This document shows positions 26,466 through 35,643 of a stretch of 64,000 nt of DNA, in pieces. The position numbers were made by a program, and so were the translations under genes. The stretch comes from Acetispira formosa (nom. nud.) (GTDB lineage: Bacteria; Desulfobacterota; Desulfarculia; Adiutricales; Adiutricaceae): contig CP026657.1 in the NCBI GenBank assembly GCA_023525915.1, forward strand, positions 3,000,001 through 3,064,000, in the 5' to 3' direction. Numbering within the stretch: position 1 is the first letter of the stretch; each line of letters begins with the position of its first letter. The notes under the pieces are model-generated. The model saw nothing but the letters and a program-made list of their open reading frames with translations, made no database searches and was not told the DNA's origin.

Positions 26466-27932
26466 TTATTCCGGCTGTATGGGCAGACGCTCAATGCCGT
26501 TGACTTTCATGATCTCCAGCATAGCTTTGTCCAAAGCTTTGGCTCCGGCGAATTCCTGTCGGGCCGGGGTCTTGGCCATCAGGGTTTTAACCCGCTCGGC
26601 CGCGCGTTCCTGCATCTGGCGGGCGCCGTCGTCCAGCCAGTTGCCCCGGCTCTGGCGGCTCCAGGCCGGTGACAGGAAGCAGGTTTCCTTGCGGAACCAT
26701 TTGGCCGTGTGGCTTTGGCTGATGTAGTCGCCGCCGGGGCCCTGGGCCGCGATCATGGCCGAGGCCAGAGTTTCATCGCTGACGTCTATGCCGCGTTTGA
26801 TGCGCAGAATCTGATTGCAGATATCATTATCGATAACCAGCTTTTCCAGGCTGACAATGCGGGCGAATTCCAACAGGCCCGGCCCGGAAACCATATTGAC
26901 CCCGCCCAGCGCGGCGGCCAGGCCCCCCATCATGCTCTCGGCCCCGGCCTGGGGATCGTTGACCTTGCTGTCACTTAGGGCGGCATAGGTGTGGGTCGGG
27001 AGACCGTAAAATTTGCCCATCTGGCTGTAGCCCAGCAGCATCAGAGTGACCTCCGGCGAACTGAGGCAGGTGTTCATGGTGGCCATGTCAAAGTGCATGG
27101 GCGCGCCGCCGTAGATGACTGGAGCGCCGGGCTTGACCAACTGGGCCAACACCACCCCGCTCAGGGCCTCGGCCGTGTGGACCAGCACCGAACCGGCCAG
27201 GGTGGCCGGGGAGCAGGCCCCTGGCATGGGCACGGAGATGAACTCAATGGGCATGCCCAGCTTGGCGCAATCGATGATATTGTGGCAGGCCAGTTCGGCC
27301 CACTTCAGCGGTGGGGAGGGGCAGATATCCATTATGACGCGGGGGCGCTCGGACAGGGCGGAATCGCCGGTGGCGGCGGCCGTCAGGTCGTGGATATATT
27401 GCACGCCCGGCACGCTGAACGCGCCGGAAAGCATGGGCTTGGTGCCGTGGCGCAGAAGGAGGTAGGCGCGATAGCAGTCAACGATTTCCTGAGGCACGTC
27501 TTCCGGGGAAATGGAGGTGGACTGGACGGACAACGCTTCAAGCTGTTCTGTGAGGCGGACGATATCGACCAGATCGGCGGCCAGGGCCGGGTGAGTGGTG
27601 ATTCCGTCGGCTTCCAGCATCAACAGGGCCGAGCTGCCCGGATCGAAATAGGTATTATCACCTTCCAGGAATACTTTGGCCTCACCGGCGATGTTGTAGA
27701 GCGTTACTGACGAGCGGGTCTGGCTGAGGGCCGTCTCCACCATCTCTTTGGGTATGCGCACCACGCCTTGCGCGTCTTCCTTGGCTCCGGCCTTGACCAG
27801 AATGGCGCGAGCTTCCGGGGCTTCGAATTTAACGCCCGTGCCGGACAGAATCTCCAGAGCGCTTTTGTGAATTTTTTCAATAGCCGCCTCGCCGAACAGG
27901 CGCAGGCTGAGTCTGTTTTCTATGAAGTCCAT
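26466..27932 (-). CDS. MttB-family corrinoid methyltransferase, non-pyrrolysine type
   Basis: A 488-residue TIM-barrel protein of the trimethylamine methyltransferase family, with IHKSALEILSGTGVKFE near the start, DPGSSALLMLEADG, and a C-terminal barrel half with GGAPMHFDMATMN and NMVSGPGLLEF. Classical MttB contains an in-frame amber codon for pyrrolysine; this gene has none, so it belongs with the larger group that demethylates other quaternary amines such as glycine betaine, proline betaine or carnitine to a corrinoid protein. No cognate corrinoid protein or reactivase is encoded nearby. It is the last gene of the run and follows an SSS symporter that may import its substrate. Confidence 0.85.
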   Translation of the reverse strand: MDFIENRLSLRLFGEAAIEKIHKSALEILSGTGVKFEAPEARAILVKAGAKEDAQGVVRIPKEMVETALSQTRSSVTLYNIAGEAKVFLEGDNTYFDPGSSALLMLEADGITTHPALAADLVDIVRLTEQLEALSVQSTSISPEDVPQEIVDCYRAYLLLRHGTKPMLSGAFSVPGVQYIHDLTAAATGDSALSERPRVIMDICPSPPLKWAELACHNIIDCAKLGMPIEFISVPMPGACSPATLAGSVLVHTAEALSGVVLAQLVKPGAPVIYGGAPMHFDMATMNTCLSSPEVTLMLLGYSQMGKFYGLPTHTYAALSDSKVNDPQAGAESMMGGLAAALGGVNMVSGPGLLEFARIVSLEKLVIDNDICNQILRIKRGIDVSDETLASAMIAAQGPGGDYISQSHTAKWFRKETCFLSPAWSRQSRGNWLDDGARQMQERAAERVKTLMAKTPARQEFAGAKALDKAMLEIMKVNGIERLPIQPE

Positions 27933-27978
27933 TTAAAAATACCTCCGTATTGAATATGCGGCCAGTGGCCCGCGCCGG

Positions 27979-29421
27979 TCAAGCGCGGAAATCCGCCAAC
28001 TTCAGCCGCTCCTGTGCGTTAAGGGGAAGTTTCAAGCCCAGGCCGACAAAGACCAGGGTTGAGACCAGAAGTCCGGGCCAGACCGGGTCCAGCGCGAACA
28101 GACCGCTGTCCGGCCAGACGCTCTGCCCGACATACCAGAAGACCACCACCGCCAGACTCAGCCCCATGCTGAGCGAAGCGGCCAGCCCCCCGCCCTTGTT
28201 CCAGATGAAAGCGCCAAGGGTGGGGATGAAGAGACCGGCCGAGTTGACGGTGAAAGCGATGTAGAGAACGCCGATAACATCCTGGCGGGCAATGGCCAGA
28301 TAGACCGACAGCACACCCACCACCACCCCGGACAGGCTGCCCAGGATGACCAGGCGGCCGGAAGTGGCCTGGGGGTTGATGAAGCGTTTATAAATATCCT
28401 GGCTGATATTGGCCGAGGCCACCAGGATGCAGACCGAGCCGGTGCTCATAATGGCGGCCAGGAGCCCGATGAGGATCAGCCCGCGAATGCCGGTGGGCAT
28501 GAGGCTGACCATGGCGCTCATGGCCGTGGCCCCTTCAGGGAGGTCGGCGATGGCGGTTTTGGCCACCAGGCCCACAAAGGTGGTGGAAAGGGCCACAGCC
28601 GTCACCAATATGGCGGCCAGAAGGGTGCCCCGCCGGGCGGCCGCGCCGTCGCGGGCCGCGAAACAGCGGGTATAGCTGTCCATTGAGGTGTAGAAGGTTA
28701 AAATGATGGTGACCATCAAACCCAGCACCGTGCCCCAGCCCCAGGCTCCCACATCCATGAATCCGGCCGGCAGTTGGGAAACCATCCGCTCCACTCCGCC
28801 CACCTGGAAATAGAGAATGGGGGCCATGACCAGGGCTAAGCTGATGGTAATGGCCAGGGCCTGGGCCACACCCGTGAGGGTTACGGCGATGAAGCCGCCG
28901 AGGGCCGTATAGATGACCATGCTGGCCCCGGCCACCCAGATGGAGGCGGTCAGATCCCAGCCTAAAAAACCGCTCAGGATTTTAGCCATGGCCAGAAACT
29001 GTCCGGCCGTGTAGGCCACATAGGCCAGGAAAGTGGTGATGGTGGCGATGAGCCGGGCCGAGGGGCCATAGCGGCATTCGATCAGTTCAGGATAGGTCAG
29101 GCACTGGAAACGGGCCCCCACCCGCTGAATCAGCCGGGTGGAGGTCAGGGCGAAAATAACGCAGCCCACGGCCATGGAGCCGCAATACCAGATGGCCGTC
29201 AGGCCCATTGAATAGGCTTTGTCGACGCTGCCGATGACCGTGGCCCCGCCGATCCAGGAACTCATCCATAAACAGGCCAGCACATACGGCCCGCTCTTGC
29301 GGCCGCCGACGTAATAGTCATCCACGTCGCGACGCTTTTTCAGGGCGTACAGGCCGATGAGGATCATGGCCGCCAGATAGGCGAAAACTATCAGGGTGTC
29401 TATCAGATTCAATTGACTCAT
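27979..29421 (-). CDS. Sodium:solute symporter (SSS family)
   Basis: A 480-residue inner-membrane protein with about 13 helices. SSS features include an N-terminal DVDDYYVGGRKSG with WMSSWIGGATVIG in helix 2, and GLLAAIMSTGSVCILVASANI in helix 8, near the sodium site. It imports a small organic solute, probably an amino acid, betaine or carboxylate, coupled to sodium. The substrate is not readable from sequence. It lies 46 bp upstream of mttB and 49 bp after an MFS transporter, so uptake of the MttB substrate is a reasonable inference. Confidence 0.88.
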   Translation of the reverse strand: MSQLNLIDTLIVFAYLAAMILIGLYALKKRRDVDDYYVGGRKSGPYVLACLWMSSWIGGATVIGSVDKAYSMGLTAIWYCGSMAVGCVIFALTSTRLIQRVGARFQCLTYPELIECRYGPSARLIATITTFLAYVAYTAGQFLAMAKILSGFLGWDLTASIWVAGASMVIYTALGGFIAVTLTGVAQALAITISLALVMAPILYFQVGGVERMVSQLPAGFMDVGAWGWGTVLGLMVTIILTFYTSMDSYTRCFAARDGAAARRGTLLAAILVTAVALSTTFVGLVAKTAIADLPEGATAMSAMVSLMPTGIRGLILIGLLAAIMSTGSVCILVASANISQDIYKRFINPQATSGRLVILGSLSGVVVGVLSVYLAIARQDVIGVLYIAFTVNSAGLFIPTLGAFIWNKGGGLAASLSMGLSLAVVVFWYVGQSVWPDSGLFALDPVWPGLLVSTLVFVGLGLKLPLNAQERLKLADFRA

Positions 29422-29470
29422 AATACCCTACCGTGTGGGGACGGAGCCGCACGGCTCCGTCCCGCTCTGG

Positions 29471-30763
29471 TCAGACGGCCGGTTTGGCCAGAATCTCGGA
29501 TTCCATAATCTGTTCCTTCATGATGCGGTTGTGGCGGCGCATAATCAGGAAGCAGAAGAAGGAGCCGACCACGCACATGGCTATCAGGAACAGGAAGATC
29601 ATGTGATAGGCTTCCGGGGCCGATTCGCCGTATTTATCCAGCCAGTTGCCGAAAATGGCGTTGATGAAGCCGTCCGGGCTGTAGCCCAGAATGGAGATGA
29701 TGCCCACGGCCGTGCCGGTGAGATAGCGGGGGATGTGGGCTTCTTCAACGGTGGCGAACATGATGTTGTAGCCCATGAAGTTGACCACGGCCACCAGAAG
29801 CGAGAGGGTCACGGCCAGGAAAGCCTGCTCGGTGGCGTTGGGGATGACGAAGAAGAGGCTCAGGAGAATGATCATGGCCACGTTGGAGCCGATGATGACC
29901 TTGCACGACGAGCCCAGACGGTCGGCCAGAATGCCGCCCAAGGGGCCGCCGGTGAAGCGCGCGCCCTTGGTGCGGATGATGCCCAAGACCGCGCCGGACA
30001 CGGCCGACATCTGGAGCACCTGGGTCATGTAGGGGGTCAGGTAGCTCTGGCCGGTGTAAGCGCCATAACAGCACATGACCACGATGGAGACGCACCAGAC
30101 CCAGGGGTTCTTCAAAACTTTGCCCACGTCGCGAAGCTGGAATTTTTCCGATTCGTCGGTATTGGCCGTGGCCAGGTTTTCATCGAAGAAGAAGCCGGTG
30201 AGGATGGCGGCCAGGAAACAGAAGCCGGCCTGCACCCACACGGCGTATTTCAGGCTTTCCAGGGGCACCACCGATAAACCGTAGGCCACGGTGGCCACGC
30301 CCAGGCAGGTGGCTGAAAAAGCGCCCTCACCGGCGTTATAGAAGCCGTACATGCGGCCCTGCTCCTGGGCGGTGCCAAGCATGCGCACGGCCTTGATGGT
30401 GCCCGACCAATAGGCGAAGCCCACGGTGAAAGCCAACAGGAACCAGATGATCCGGCCGGTTTCATAGGTCGGATCAAAGGAATACCACAGGTTCAGAAGC
30501 CCGGTGCCCACCAGGGAAATGACAATAATCTTCTTGGGCGAGAAGCGATCGGCAATATAGCCGCCGGGAATATAAAGGATGGTGCAGCCGATCATGTGAA
30601 AAGTCAGGAGCCAGCCCGCGCTTTCATTGGCCCCTTCCGGCAGGCCCAGCCCGGCCACCCAGGCGTCGTAGAAGATGTATTTGATGTAAGGCAGCGTGTA
30701 GGATGCGGCCGCGCCCAGCGAGAGAGCGAAAAGGGCGATGTACCTTCTTGTGTTCGGACTCAT
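29471..30763 (-). CDS. MFS transporter
   Basis: A 430-residue major facilitator with 12 predicted helices. The loop 2-3 motif appears as GGYIADRFSPKK and its counterpart in the second half as GGPLGGILADRLGSSCK. The central loop is short and charged (FDENLATANTDESEKF). The sequence recalls oxalate/formate or glycerol-phosphate type carriers only in general layout. It is co-oriented with the acyl-CoA synthetase 72 bp upstream, which suggests import of an amino or organic acid or export of an acid product. Confidence 0.85.
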   Translation of the reverse strand: MSPNTRRYIALFALSLGAAASYTLPYIKYIFYDAWVAGLGLPEGANESAGWLLTFHMIGCTILYIPGGYIADRFSPKKIIVISLVGTGLLNLWYSFDPTYETGRIIWFLLAFTVGFAYWSGTIKAVRMLGTAQEQGRMYGFYNAGEGAFSATCLGVATVAYGLSVVPLESLKYAVWVQAGFCFLAAILTGFFFDENLATANTDESEKFQLRDVGKVLKNPWVWCVSIVVMCCYGAYTGQSYLTPYMTQVLQMSAVSGAVLGIIRTKGARFTGGPLGGILADRLGSSCKVIIGSNVAMIILLSLFFVIPNATEQAFLAVTLSLLVAVVNFMGYNIMFATVEEAHIPRYLTGTAVGIISILGYSPDGFINAIFGNWLDKYGESAPEAYHMIFLFLIAMCVVGSFFCFLIMRRHNRIMKEQIMESEILAKPAV

Positions 30764-30835
30764 AAAAACCTCCGGTGTTTTATGATTTACAAAGAATCAG
30801 TTGGGGCCGGGCGGCGGAAGCGCCCGGCCGAGTAA

Positions 30836-32938
30836 CTATTCAGCCAGGACCACCAGCGCGTCGGCCGCGCGGACGCCCTCGCCATCGGGGTAGACGAACA
30901 GAGGATTGATGTCGAGTTCCACCAAACGATCTTTGTTCTCCACGGCCAGACGGGCGACGGCGGCGATGGTTCTGGTCAAGGCTGCGGTATCGAGGGCTTT
31001 TTGTCCCCGGTAACCGGTAAACATGGGCCAGGCTTTAAGTTTCTTCAGCATTTTCATGGCTTCGCGTTCATCCAGCGGAGCCGGGTAAAGGGCGGTGTCC
31101 TTAAAAATTTCCACAAACACGCCGCCCAGCCCACACAGGACCATCGGGCCGAACTGGGCGTCGTTATTAACGCCCAGAATGACTTCCAGGCCGGGCTTGA
31201 GCATTTCCTGGACGAACACTCCGTCAATGACCGCTTCCGGCTTGTAAGCCCGGCAGCTTTTCATGATGCTTTCAAAGGCTTCGGTGACCGCGGCCGCGCC
31301 CTCCAGACGCAGGCGCACGCCGCCCGCGTCGGTTTTGTGGGGAATGTCGGCCGAGGCCACTTTCAGGACCACCGGGCCGTCTATGGAGGCGGCCATTGCG
31401 GCCGCTTCAGGGGCGGTGGCGGCCAGCCCGCCCTTTGGGGTGGCTATTCCGAATTCACGCAAAAGTTTCATGCTCTCGAATTCGGAGAGGGCGACTTTTT
31501 TATCGCCGAGAGGCTGAGAGGGCCGGGCCAGGCTGAGGCTGCGCTCGGCCGGGTTGTAGGCGGCGAAATCGGTGAGCTGTTTGAGCACCTTGAAGCCGTA
31601 GGCCGGGGGCGGCAGAATGGGCACTCCGGCGGCCGAAAGCTTTTCCTGATACTCAAAGTTTCTGGTGTTTTCAATGAAAGGCAGCATCACGGCCGGTTTT
31701 TTTTCGCCGGGGCCGTTCAGCACCTTTTCAATGCCCTCAGCCATGTAGTGAATGGCCGGGTCGGCGATTTCCAGGAGCATGGTGTAGCCGATGACCACCA
31801 CATCGATATTGGGGTCGTCCATCACGGTTCTGAAAGCCGCGCCATACTTGTCCGCGTCGTAGGAGAGCGAAGCGGTCATGTCCAGGGGGTTGTTGACGGT
31901 GGCGTAGCCGGGCAGCATGGCCCGCAGTTTGGCCGTGGGCTCCGGGGTGAAATCCGGGAATTTTATGCCGCACTCGTGGCCCATGTCCGCGCATATGCCC
32001 GTCTCTCCGCCGGAGAGGTTCATCACCGCCACCCGGTCCCCCTTGGGGAGTTCCGGCCAGGTGGCCAGGGTCAGGGAAGCGGTCAGGAGTTCCTGAAGGT
32101 CACCGGTTCTGATGACGCCGAATTTGTCAAAAACCGCGTCAAAAGCCGCGTCCGCGCCGGAAAGGCTGCCGGTGTGGCTGGCGGCGGCGGCCGCGCCCTT
32201 TTCGGATTTGCCGACTTTGAAAATGACCACCGGCTTTTTCTTTTGGGCCGCTTTGGCCAGCGCGGCCACCATTTTTTCCGGCTGGGTCACGCCCTCCAGA
32301 AACATGGCCACCACTTTGGTTTTGGGGTCGTCCACCAGGAAATCGAGATAATCTTCCATAGTGGTGACGCTGTTGTTTCCGGCCGAAATGGCGTAGGACA
32401 TTTTCATGTTCGGGGAGTCCATGGCCGTGAGGGCTATCTGCCCGCTCTGGGAAACCATGCCCACGCCGCCGCGCCTTTCCCGCTCTTCAAAGATGAAGGA
32501 GAAGCTGTAAATGCCGTCTATATAGTTAATGAAGCCCGCGCAGTTGGGGCCCATGAGTGAAAGGTCAAGCTCGCGGCACAATTCCTTCAGCTCGGCTTCA
32601 GCGGCTTTGCCTTCGGGCGTGCCGGTCTCGCCATAGCCGCTGGCGAAGAGCACCACGCTCTTGGCCCCTTTGGCCGCCGCTTCGCGGATGAGGCCGGGCA
32701 CGGTGGCCATGGGAGTGGCGATGATGACCTGATCGATATTTTCCGGGAGCTGCGTGATTGAGGGCCAGCATTTCCAGCCCAAAGCCGTCTCGCGGCCGGG
32801 ATTGACGAAATAAATATCGGCGGGGTTGCCGTATTGGACCAGGTTGCGGGCGGTGTTGCCGCCGAAGCTGTCCTTCTCGTTGGCCCCGACCAGGGCTATC
32901 TTTTTGGGGTTTAAGAGTTTATCAAGATTCATGCGCAC
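30836..32938 (-). CDS. Acyl-CoA synthetase, ADP-forming (acetate--CoA ligase type)
   Basis: This enzyme converts acyl-CoA, ADP and phosphate into acid, CoA and ATP, giving substrate-level ATP. The 700-residue chain fuses the alpha and beta parts that are separate in archaea. It begins with a CoA-binding Rossmann domain (KKIALVGANEKDSFGGN) and two succinyl-CoA ligase-like domains, including the SHTGSLSGAD region with the likely phospho-accepting histidine. The C-terminal ATP-grasp domain shows VLKVASADIPHKTDAGGV and ILGVNNDAQFGPMV. It starts 3 bp after the gamma subunit of the 2-oxoacid oxidoreductase and completes the 2-oxoacid to acid pathway. Chain-length preference is unknown. Confidence 0.92.
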   Translation of the reverse strand: MRMNLDKLLNPKKIALVGANEKDSFGGNTARNLVQYGNPADIYFVNPGRETALGWKCWPSITQLPENIDQVIIATPMATVPGLIREAAAKGAKSVVLFASGYGETGTPEGKAAEAELKELCRELDLSLMGPNCAGFINYIDGIYSFSFIFEERERRGGVGMVSQSGQIALTAMDSPNMKMSYAISAGNNSVTTMEDYLDFLVDDPKTKVVAMFLEGVTQPEKMVAALAKAAQKKKPVVIFKVGKSEKGAAAAASHTGSLSGADAAFDAVFDKFGVIRTGDLQELLTASLTLATWPELPKGDRVAVMNLSGGETGICADMGHECGIKFPDFTPEPTAKLRAMLPGYATVNNPLDMTASLSYDADKYGAAFRTVMDDPNIDVVVIGYTMLLEIADPAIHYMAEGIEKVLNGPGEKKPAVMLPFIENTRNFEYQEKLSAAGVPILPPPAYGFKVLKQLTDFAAYNPAERSLSLARPSQPLGDKKVALSEFESMKLLREFGIATPKGGLAATAPEAAAMAASIDGPVVLKVASADIPHKTDAGGVRLRLEGAAAVTEAFESIMKSCRAYKPEAVIDGVFVQEMLKPGLEVILGVNNDAQFGPMVLCGLGGVFVEIFKDTALYPAPLDEREAMKMLKKLKAWPMFTGYRGQKALDTAALTRTIAAVARLAVENKDRLVELDINPLFVYPDGEGVRAADALVVLAE

Positions 32939-32941
32939 ACC

Positions 32942-33472
32942 TCAGGCCGCGGCCCAGCCGCGTTCCAGGCAGGGGGCGTTGAGCGGATTGATCTTGCCCT
33001 TGTCGCTGAAGAATTTTTCCACGCCTTTGATGAAAACATCCCTTTCGAACAAGCCGCTTTTGGCCACCCCGGCAGCCAGGGCCACCAAGTTGGCGCCGCG
33101 TGGATTTTTGATTTCGTCGGCAATATCACCGGCCGGGACTTCCACCACGGTTACGTCGGCGCGATAAGCGCGGCCCGGTTCAACAATGGAGCTGTTGACG
33201 GCCATGATTCCGCCGGGACGCATCATGGGCTCGAACTTTTCCACCGAGGGCGTGTTCATGGCGATGAGAAGGTCCACCGCGCCCACAAATGGGCTGGCCA
33301 CCGGGAGGCGGTCGATCTTAACCGCGCAGTTGGCCGTGCCGCCGCGCATTTCCGAGCCGTAGGAGGGAATCCAGGTCACTTCCAAACCTTCCTCCATGGC
33401 GATTTTAGCCAGTATCAGCCCGGAGGTCAGAATGCCCTGGCCGCCGAAGCCTGAACAGATGATGTCGCTCAT
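32942..33472 (-). CDS. 2-oxoacid:ferredoxin oxidoreductase, gamma subunit
   Basis: A 176-residue subunit with the family opening CSGFGGQGILTSGLILAKIA and WIPSYGSEMRGGTANCAVKI. Together with alpha, beta and delta subunits it oxidatively decarboxylates a 2-oxoacid to acyl-CoA and reduces ferredoxin. Its start overlaps the beta subunit stop by 4 bp. The reader should treat the exact substrate as open; the alpha subunit points to branched-chain oxoacids. Confidence 0.9.
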   Translation of the reverse strand: MSDIICSGFGGQGILTSGLILAKIAMEEGLEVTWIPSYGSEMRGGTANCAVKIDRLPVASPFVGAVDLLIAMNTPSVEKFEPMMRPGGIMAVNSSIVEPGRAYRADVTVVEVPAGDIADEIKNPRGANLVALAAGVAKSGLFERDVFIKGVEKFFSDKGKINPLNAPCLERGWAAA

Positions 33473-34212
33473 TTCGCTTCCTCCGTCCGGTTGAGTACTT
33501 CGCCGGGAGGGTAAACCTTGGCGACGTTGTTTTTTATATGCTCGATGGATTTGAGCGGCGTCAGGCCCCAGTTGGTGGGGCAGGGCGAAAGGATTTCCAC
33601 GAATGAATAGCCCCGGCCCTCTATCTGGTTTTCAACGGCCTTGCGGATGTAGCCCTTGGTACGGTTAATTCCGGCCACATCAGTTACCGTTCCGCGAGCC
33701 AGATATTTCACGGTCTCGAAAGTGGCCAGAAGCTCCAGGATGTTGGCGGGATTGCCGGTCTTGGTCACATCGCGGCCGTGGACCGAAGTAGTGGTCTTCT
33801 GGCCGGGCAGGGTCGTGGGAGCCATCTGGCCGCCGGTCATGCCAAACACGCCGTTGTTGACGAACAGCATGGTCAGGTTTTCGCCCCGGAAAGCGGTGTG
33901 GATGGTTTCGGCCATGCCAATGGCCAGGCAGTCGCCGTCGCCCTGATAGCTCAGCACCACTTTGTCCGGGCGGCATCTTTTTATGCCGGTGGCCACGGCC
34001 GGGGCCCGGCCGTGCTCAGCCTGAATCCAGTCAATGCCAAAAGTGTCAATCTGCAAACAGGCACAGCCCACGGCGGCCACGCCGATGGTGTTGTCGGCCA
34101 CGCCCATTTCGTCCAGCACTTCGGCCAACAGGCGATTGATAATGCCGTGGCCGCAGCCGGGGCAGAATTTATTGTCCTCTACCAGCAGAGGTGATTTTTT
34201 TCGCATAACCAT
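33469..34212 (-). CDS. 2-oxoacid:ferredoxin oxidoreductase, beta (TPP) subunit
   Basis: A 247-residue thiamine-diphosphate-binding subunit. CPGCGHGIINRLLAEVL near the N-terminus carries cluster-type cysteines, and GDGDCLAIGMAETIHTA with the later NNGVFGMTGGQ forms the TPP/magnesium site. The C-terminal FVEILSPCPTNWG is also typical. It overlaps neighbours on both sides by 1-4 bp, indicating tight translational coupling within the four-subunit operon. Confidence 0.92.
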   Translation of the reverse strand: MVMRKKSPLLVEDNKFCPGCGHGIINRLLAEVLDEMGVADNTIGVAAVGCACLQIDTFGIDWIQAEHGRAPAVATGIKRCRPDKVVLSYQGDGDCLAIGMAETIHTAFRGENLTMLFVNNGVFGMTGGQMAPTTLPGQKTTTSVHGRDVTKTGNPANILELLATFETVKYLARGTVTDVAGINRTKGYIRKAVENQIEGRGYSFVEILSPCPTNWGLTPLKSIEHIKNNVAKVYPPGEVLNRTEEAK

Positions 34213-35273
34213 CAGACTGCCTCCTTCATTTCCCCGGCCAGGACGCGGCGGGCGGTAGCCACCAGCGTTTCCGGATCGGGCACCTTGTCGCCGGAAAGAT
34301 AGGCGTAGACCGGGTGACGCATACGGTCGGCCAGGGCCACGTCTTCACCCATCTGGCCCAGGCTGGACATTTCCACAGTCAGAAAACCGCGTAAATTTTC
34401 GGAAAAGCCGGTGAAAGCTTTTTTGGGGAAAGGCCATAAACTAATGGGGCGGATGAGGCCCAGCTTTAAACCGGCTTCGCGGCCCAGACGCACAGCCTCT
34501 TTGGCGATGCGGCTGGAGATGCCGTAAGCCACCATGATCACTTCCGCGTCTTCGGTGGAGACTGATTCCCAGCGCTCTTCGTTTTCGGCGATGCGGTCGA
34601 ATTTGGCCTTGATGTATTCGTTGAAATCAGTGCGGTAATACATGGTGGAAGTCACCCGCCGGAAATCCCCGCCCTGTTTGCCTTTCAGCGACCACTGGAA
34701 TTGATCGGGGTCGTGGCCTTTGAGGTCCGGTAAACTCACCGGCTCCATCATCTGGCCGATGGAGGCGTCGGAAAGAATGAGCACGGGGTTCATGTATTCC
34801 TCAGCCTTATCAAAGGCCAGGGCGATGAGGTCGGCGCTTTCCTGTACGGAAGCCGGGGCCAGCACCAACAGACGGTAATCGCCGTGTCCTCCACCTTTAA
34901 CGCCCTGCCAGTAATCAGCCTGGCCCTGGAAAATGTCGCCCAGGCCCGTGCCGTAGCGCATTACGTCCACGATCACGGCCGGGAGTTCGGCCGATGAGAT
35001 GTAGGAAATTCCTTCGTGCAAGAGGCTGAAGCCGGGGCCGGAGGAACTGGTCATGGACCGGAAACCGGCCGCGGCCGCGCCGTAGACCATGGAAATGCCG
35101 GCCAGTTCGGATTCGGACTGCACAAAGCTGCCGCCCGCCTCCGGCACACGCCAGGACATGTATTCGACGATTTCGCTCTGGGGCGTAATGGGGTAGCCCG
35201 CGAAAAAGCGGCACCCGGCCCGCACGGCCGCTTCGGCCAGGGCTTCGTTGCCCTTCATGAGTTCTCTTTTCAT
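34212..35273 (-). CDS. vorB: 2-oxoacid:ferredoxin oxidoreductase, alpha subunit (VorB-like)
   Basis: A 353-residue alpha subunit with GNEALAEAAVRAGCRFFAGY, PITPQSEIVEYMSW and TSSSGPGFSLLHEGISY, the pyrimidine-binding part of the TPP site. The C-terminal transketolase-like domain follows (VIMVAYGISSRIAKEAV, LIRPISLWPFP). Its overall form is that of the subunit annotated VorB, which acts on 2-oxoisovalerate and related branched-chain oxoacids; 2-oxoglutarate specificity cannot be excluded. It is coupled to the small ferredoxin subunit by a 4-bp overlap. Confidence 0.85.
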   Translation of the reverse strand: MKRELMKGNEALAEAAVRAGCRFFAGYPITPQSEIVEYMSWRVPEAGGSFVQSESELAGISMVYGAAAAGFRSMTSSSGPGFSLLHEGISYISSAELPAVIVDVMRYGTGLGDIFQGQADYWQGVKGGGHGDYRLLVLAPASVQESADLIALAFDKAEEYMNPVLILSDASIGQMMEPVSLPDLKGHDPDQFQWSLKGKQGGDFRRVTSTMYYRTDFNEYIKAKFDRIAENEERWESVSTEDAEVIMVAYGISSRIAKEAVRLGREAGLKLGLIRPISLWPFPKKAFTGFSENLRGFLTVEMSSLGQMGEDVALADRMRHPVYAYLSGDKVPDPETLVATARRVLAGEMKEAV

Positions 35274-35488
35274 GCGCCTGCCTCCTCGACCAGTTCGAAC
35301 ACATAGTCAGGGCAGACCGTGAAACACGACCCGCAGGCCACGCATTTTTCAGCATTGGCCTCTATGGCCTTGTGGCCTTTTTTATTGGTGAACTCCGATA
35401 CGCTCAGCGCGCCCTTCTTGCAGGCGGAAAGGCAGTAGTGGCAGCCTTTGCAGCGTTCCGGGTAAGTGATTATTTTTTCCTTTGCCAT
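35270..35488 (-). CDS. 2-oxoacid:ferredoxin oxidoreductase, delta (2x[4Fe-4S]) subunit
   Basis: A 72-residue ferredoxin-like protein with two 4Fe-4S motifs, CKGCHYCLSAC and CVACGSCFTVCP. It passes electrons from the TPP site to free ferredoxin. As the first gene of the four-subunit set, it follows gdh by about 135 bp. Downstream genes overlap, giving the order delta-alpha-beta-gamma. Confidence 0.9.
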   Translation of the reverse strand: MAKEKIITYPERCKGCHYCLSACKKGALSVSEFTNKKGHKAIEANAEKCVACGSCFTVCPDYVFELVEEAGA

Positions 35489-35607
35489 AGGTCATCCTTG
35501 TAGTTGGGCCGGGACTGGCCGGAGTCCGGTCCCGGCCCGGTTGCATCCCGTCCCGGCCGACGTGAGCGCGCGGCCGGGGGGTGGGACAATTGGTCAGGAG
35601 TTTTCTC

Positions 35608-35643
35608 GAAATTTCAGGAAATTTCAGGAAATTTCAGGAAAAT
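35608..35643. repeat. Short tandem repeat at the gdh stop codon
   Basis: Three perfect copies of the 10-mer AAATTTCAGG in a row cover the stop codon and last codons of the glutamate dehydrogenase gene. On the minus strand each unit contains TGA, so unit gain or loss would only move the last residues. Confidence 0.8.

Noticed and set aside
26466-27932. Pyrrolysine-containing MttB
   Set aside because: The frame is open without an in-frame TAG, and the position corresponding to pyrrolysine is an ordinary codon.
31001-32560. A 519-codon frame on the plus strand opposite the acyl-CoA synthetase
   Set aside because: It is an antisense shadow in G+C-rich coding DNA; the minus-strand protein has all family motifs.
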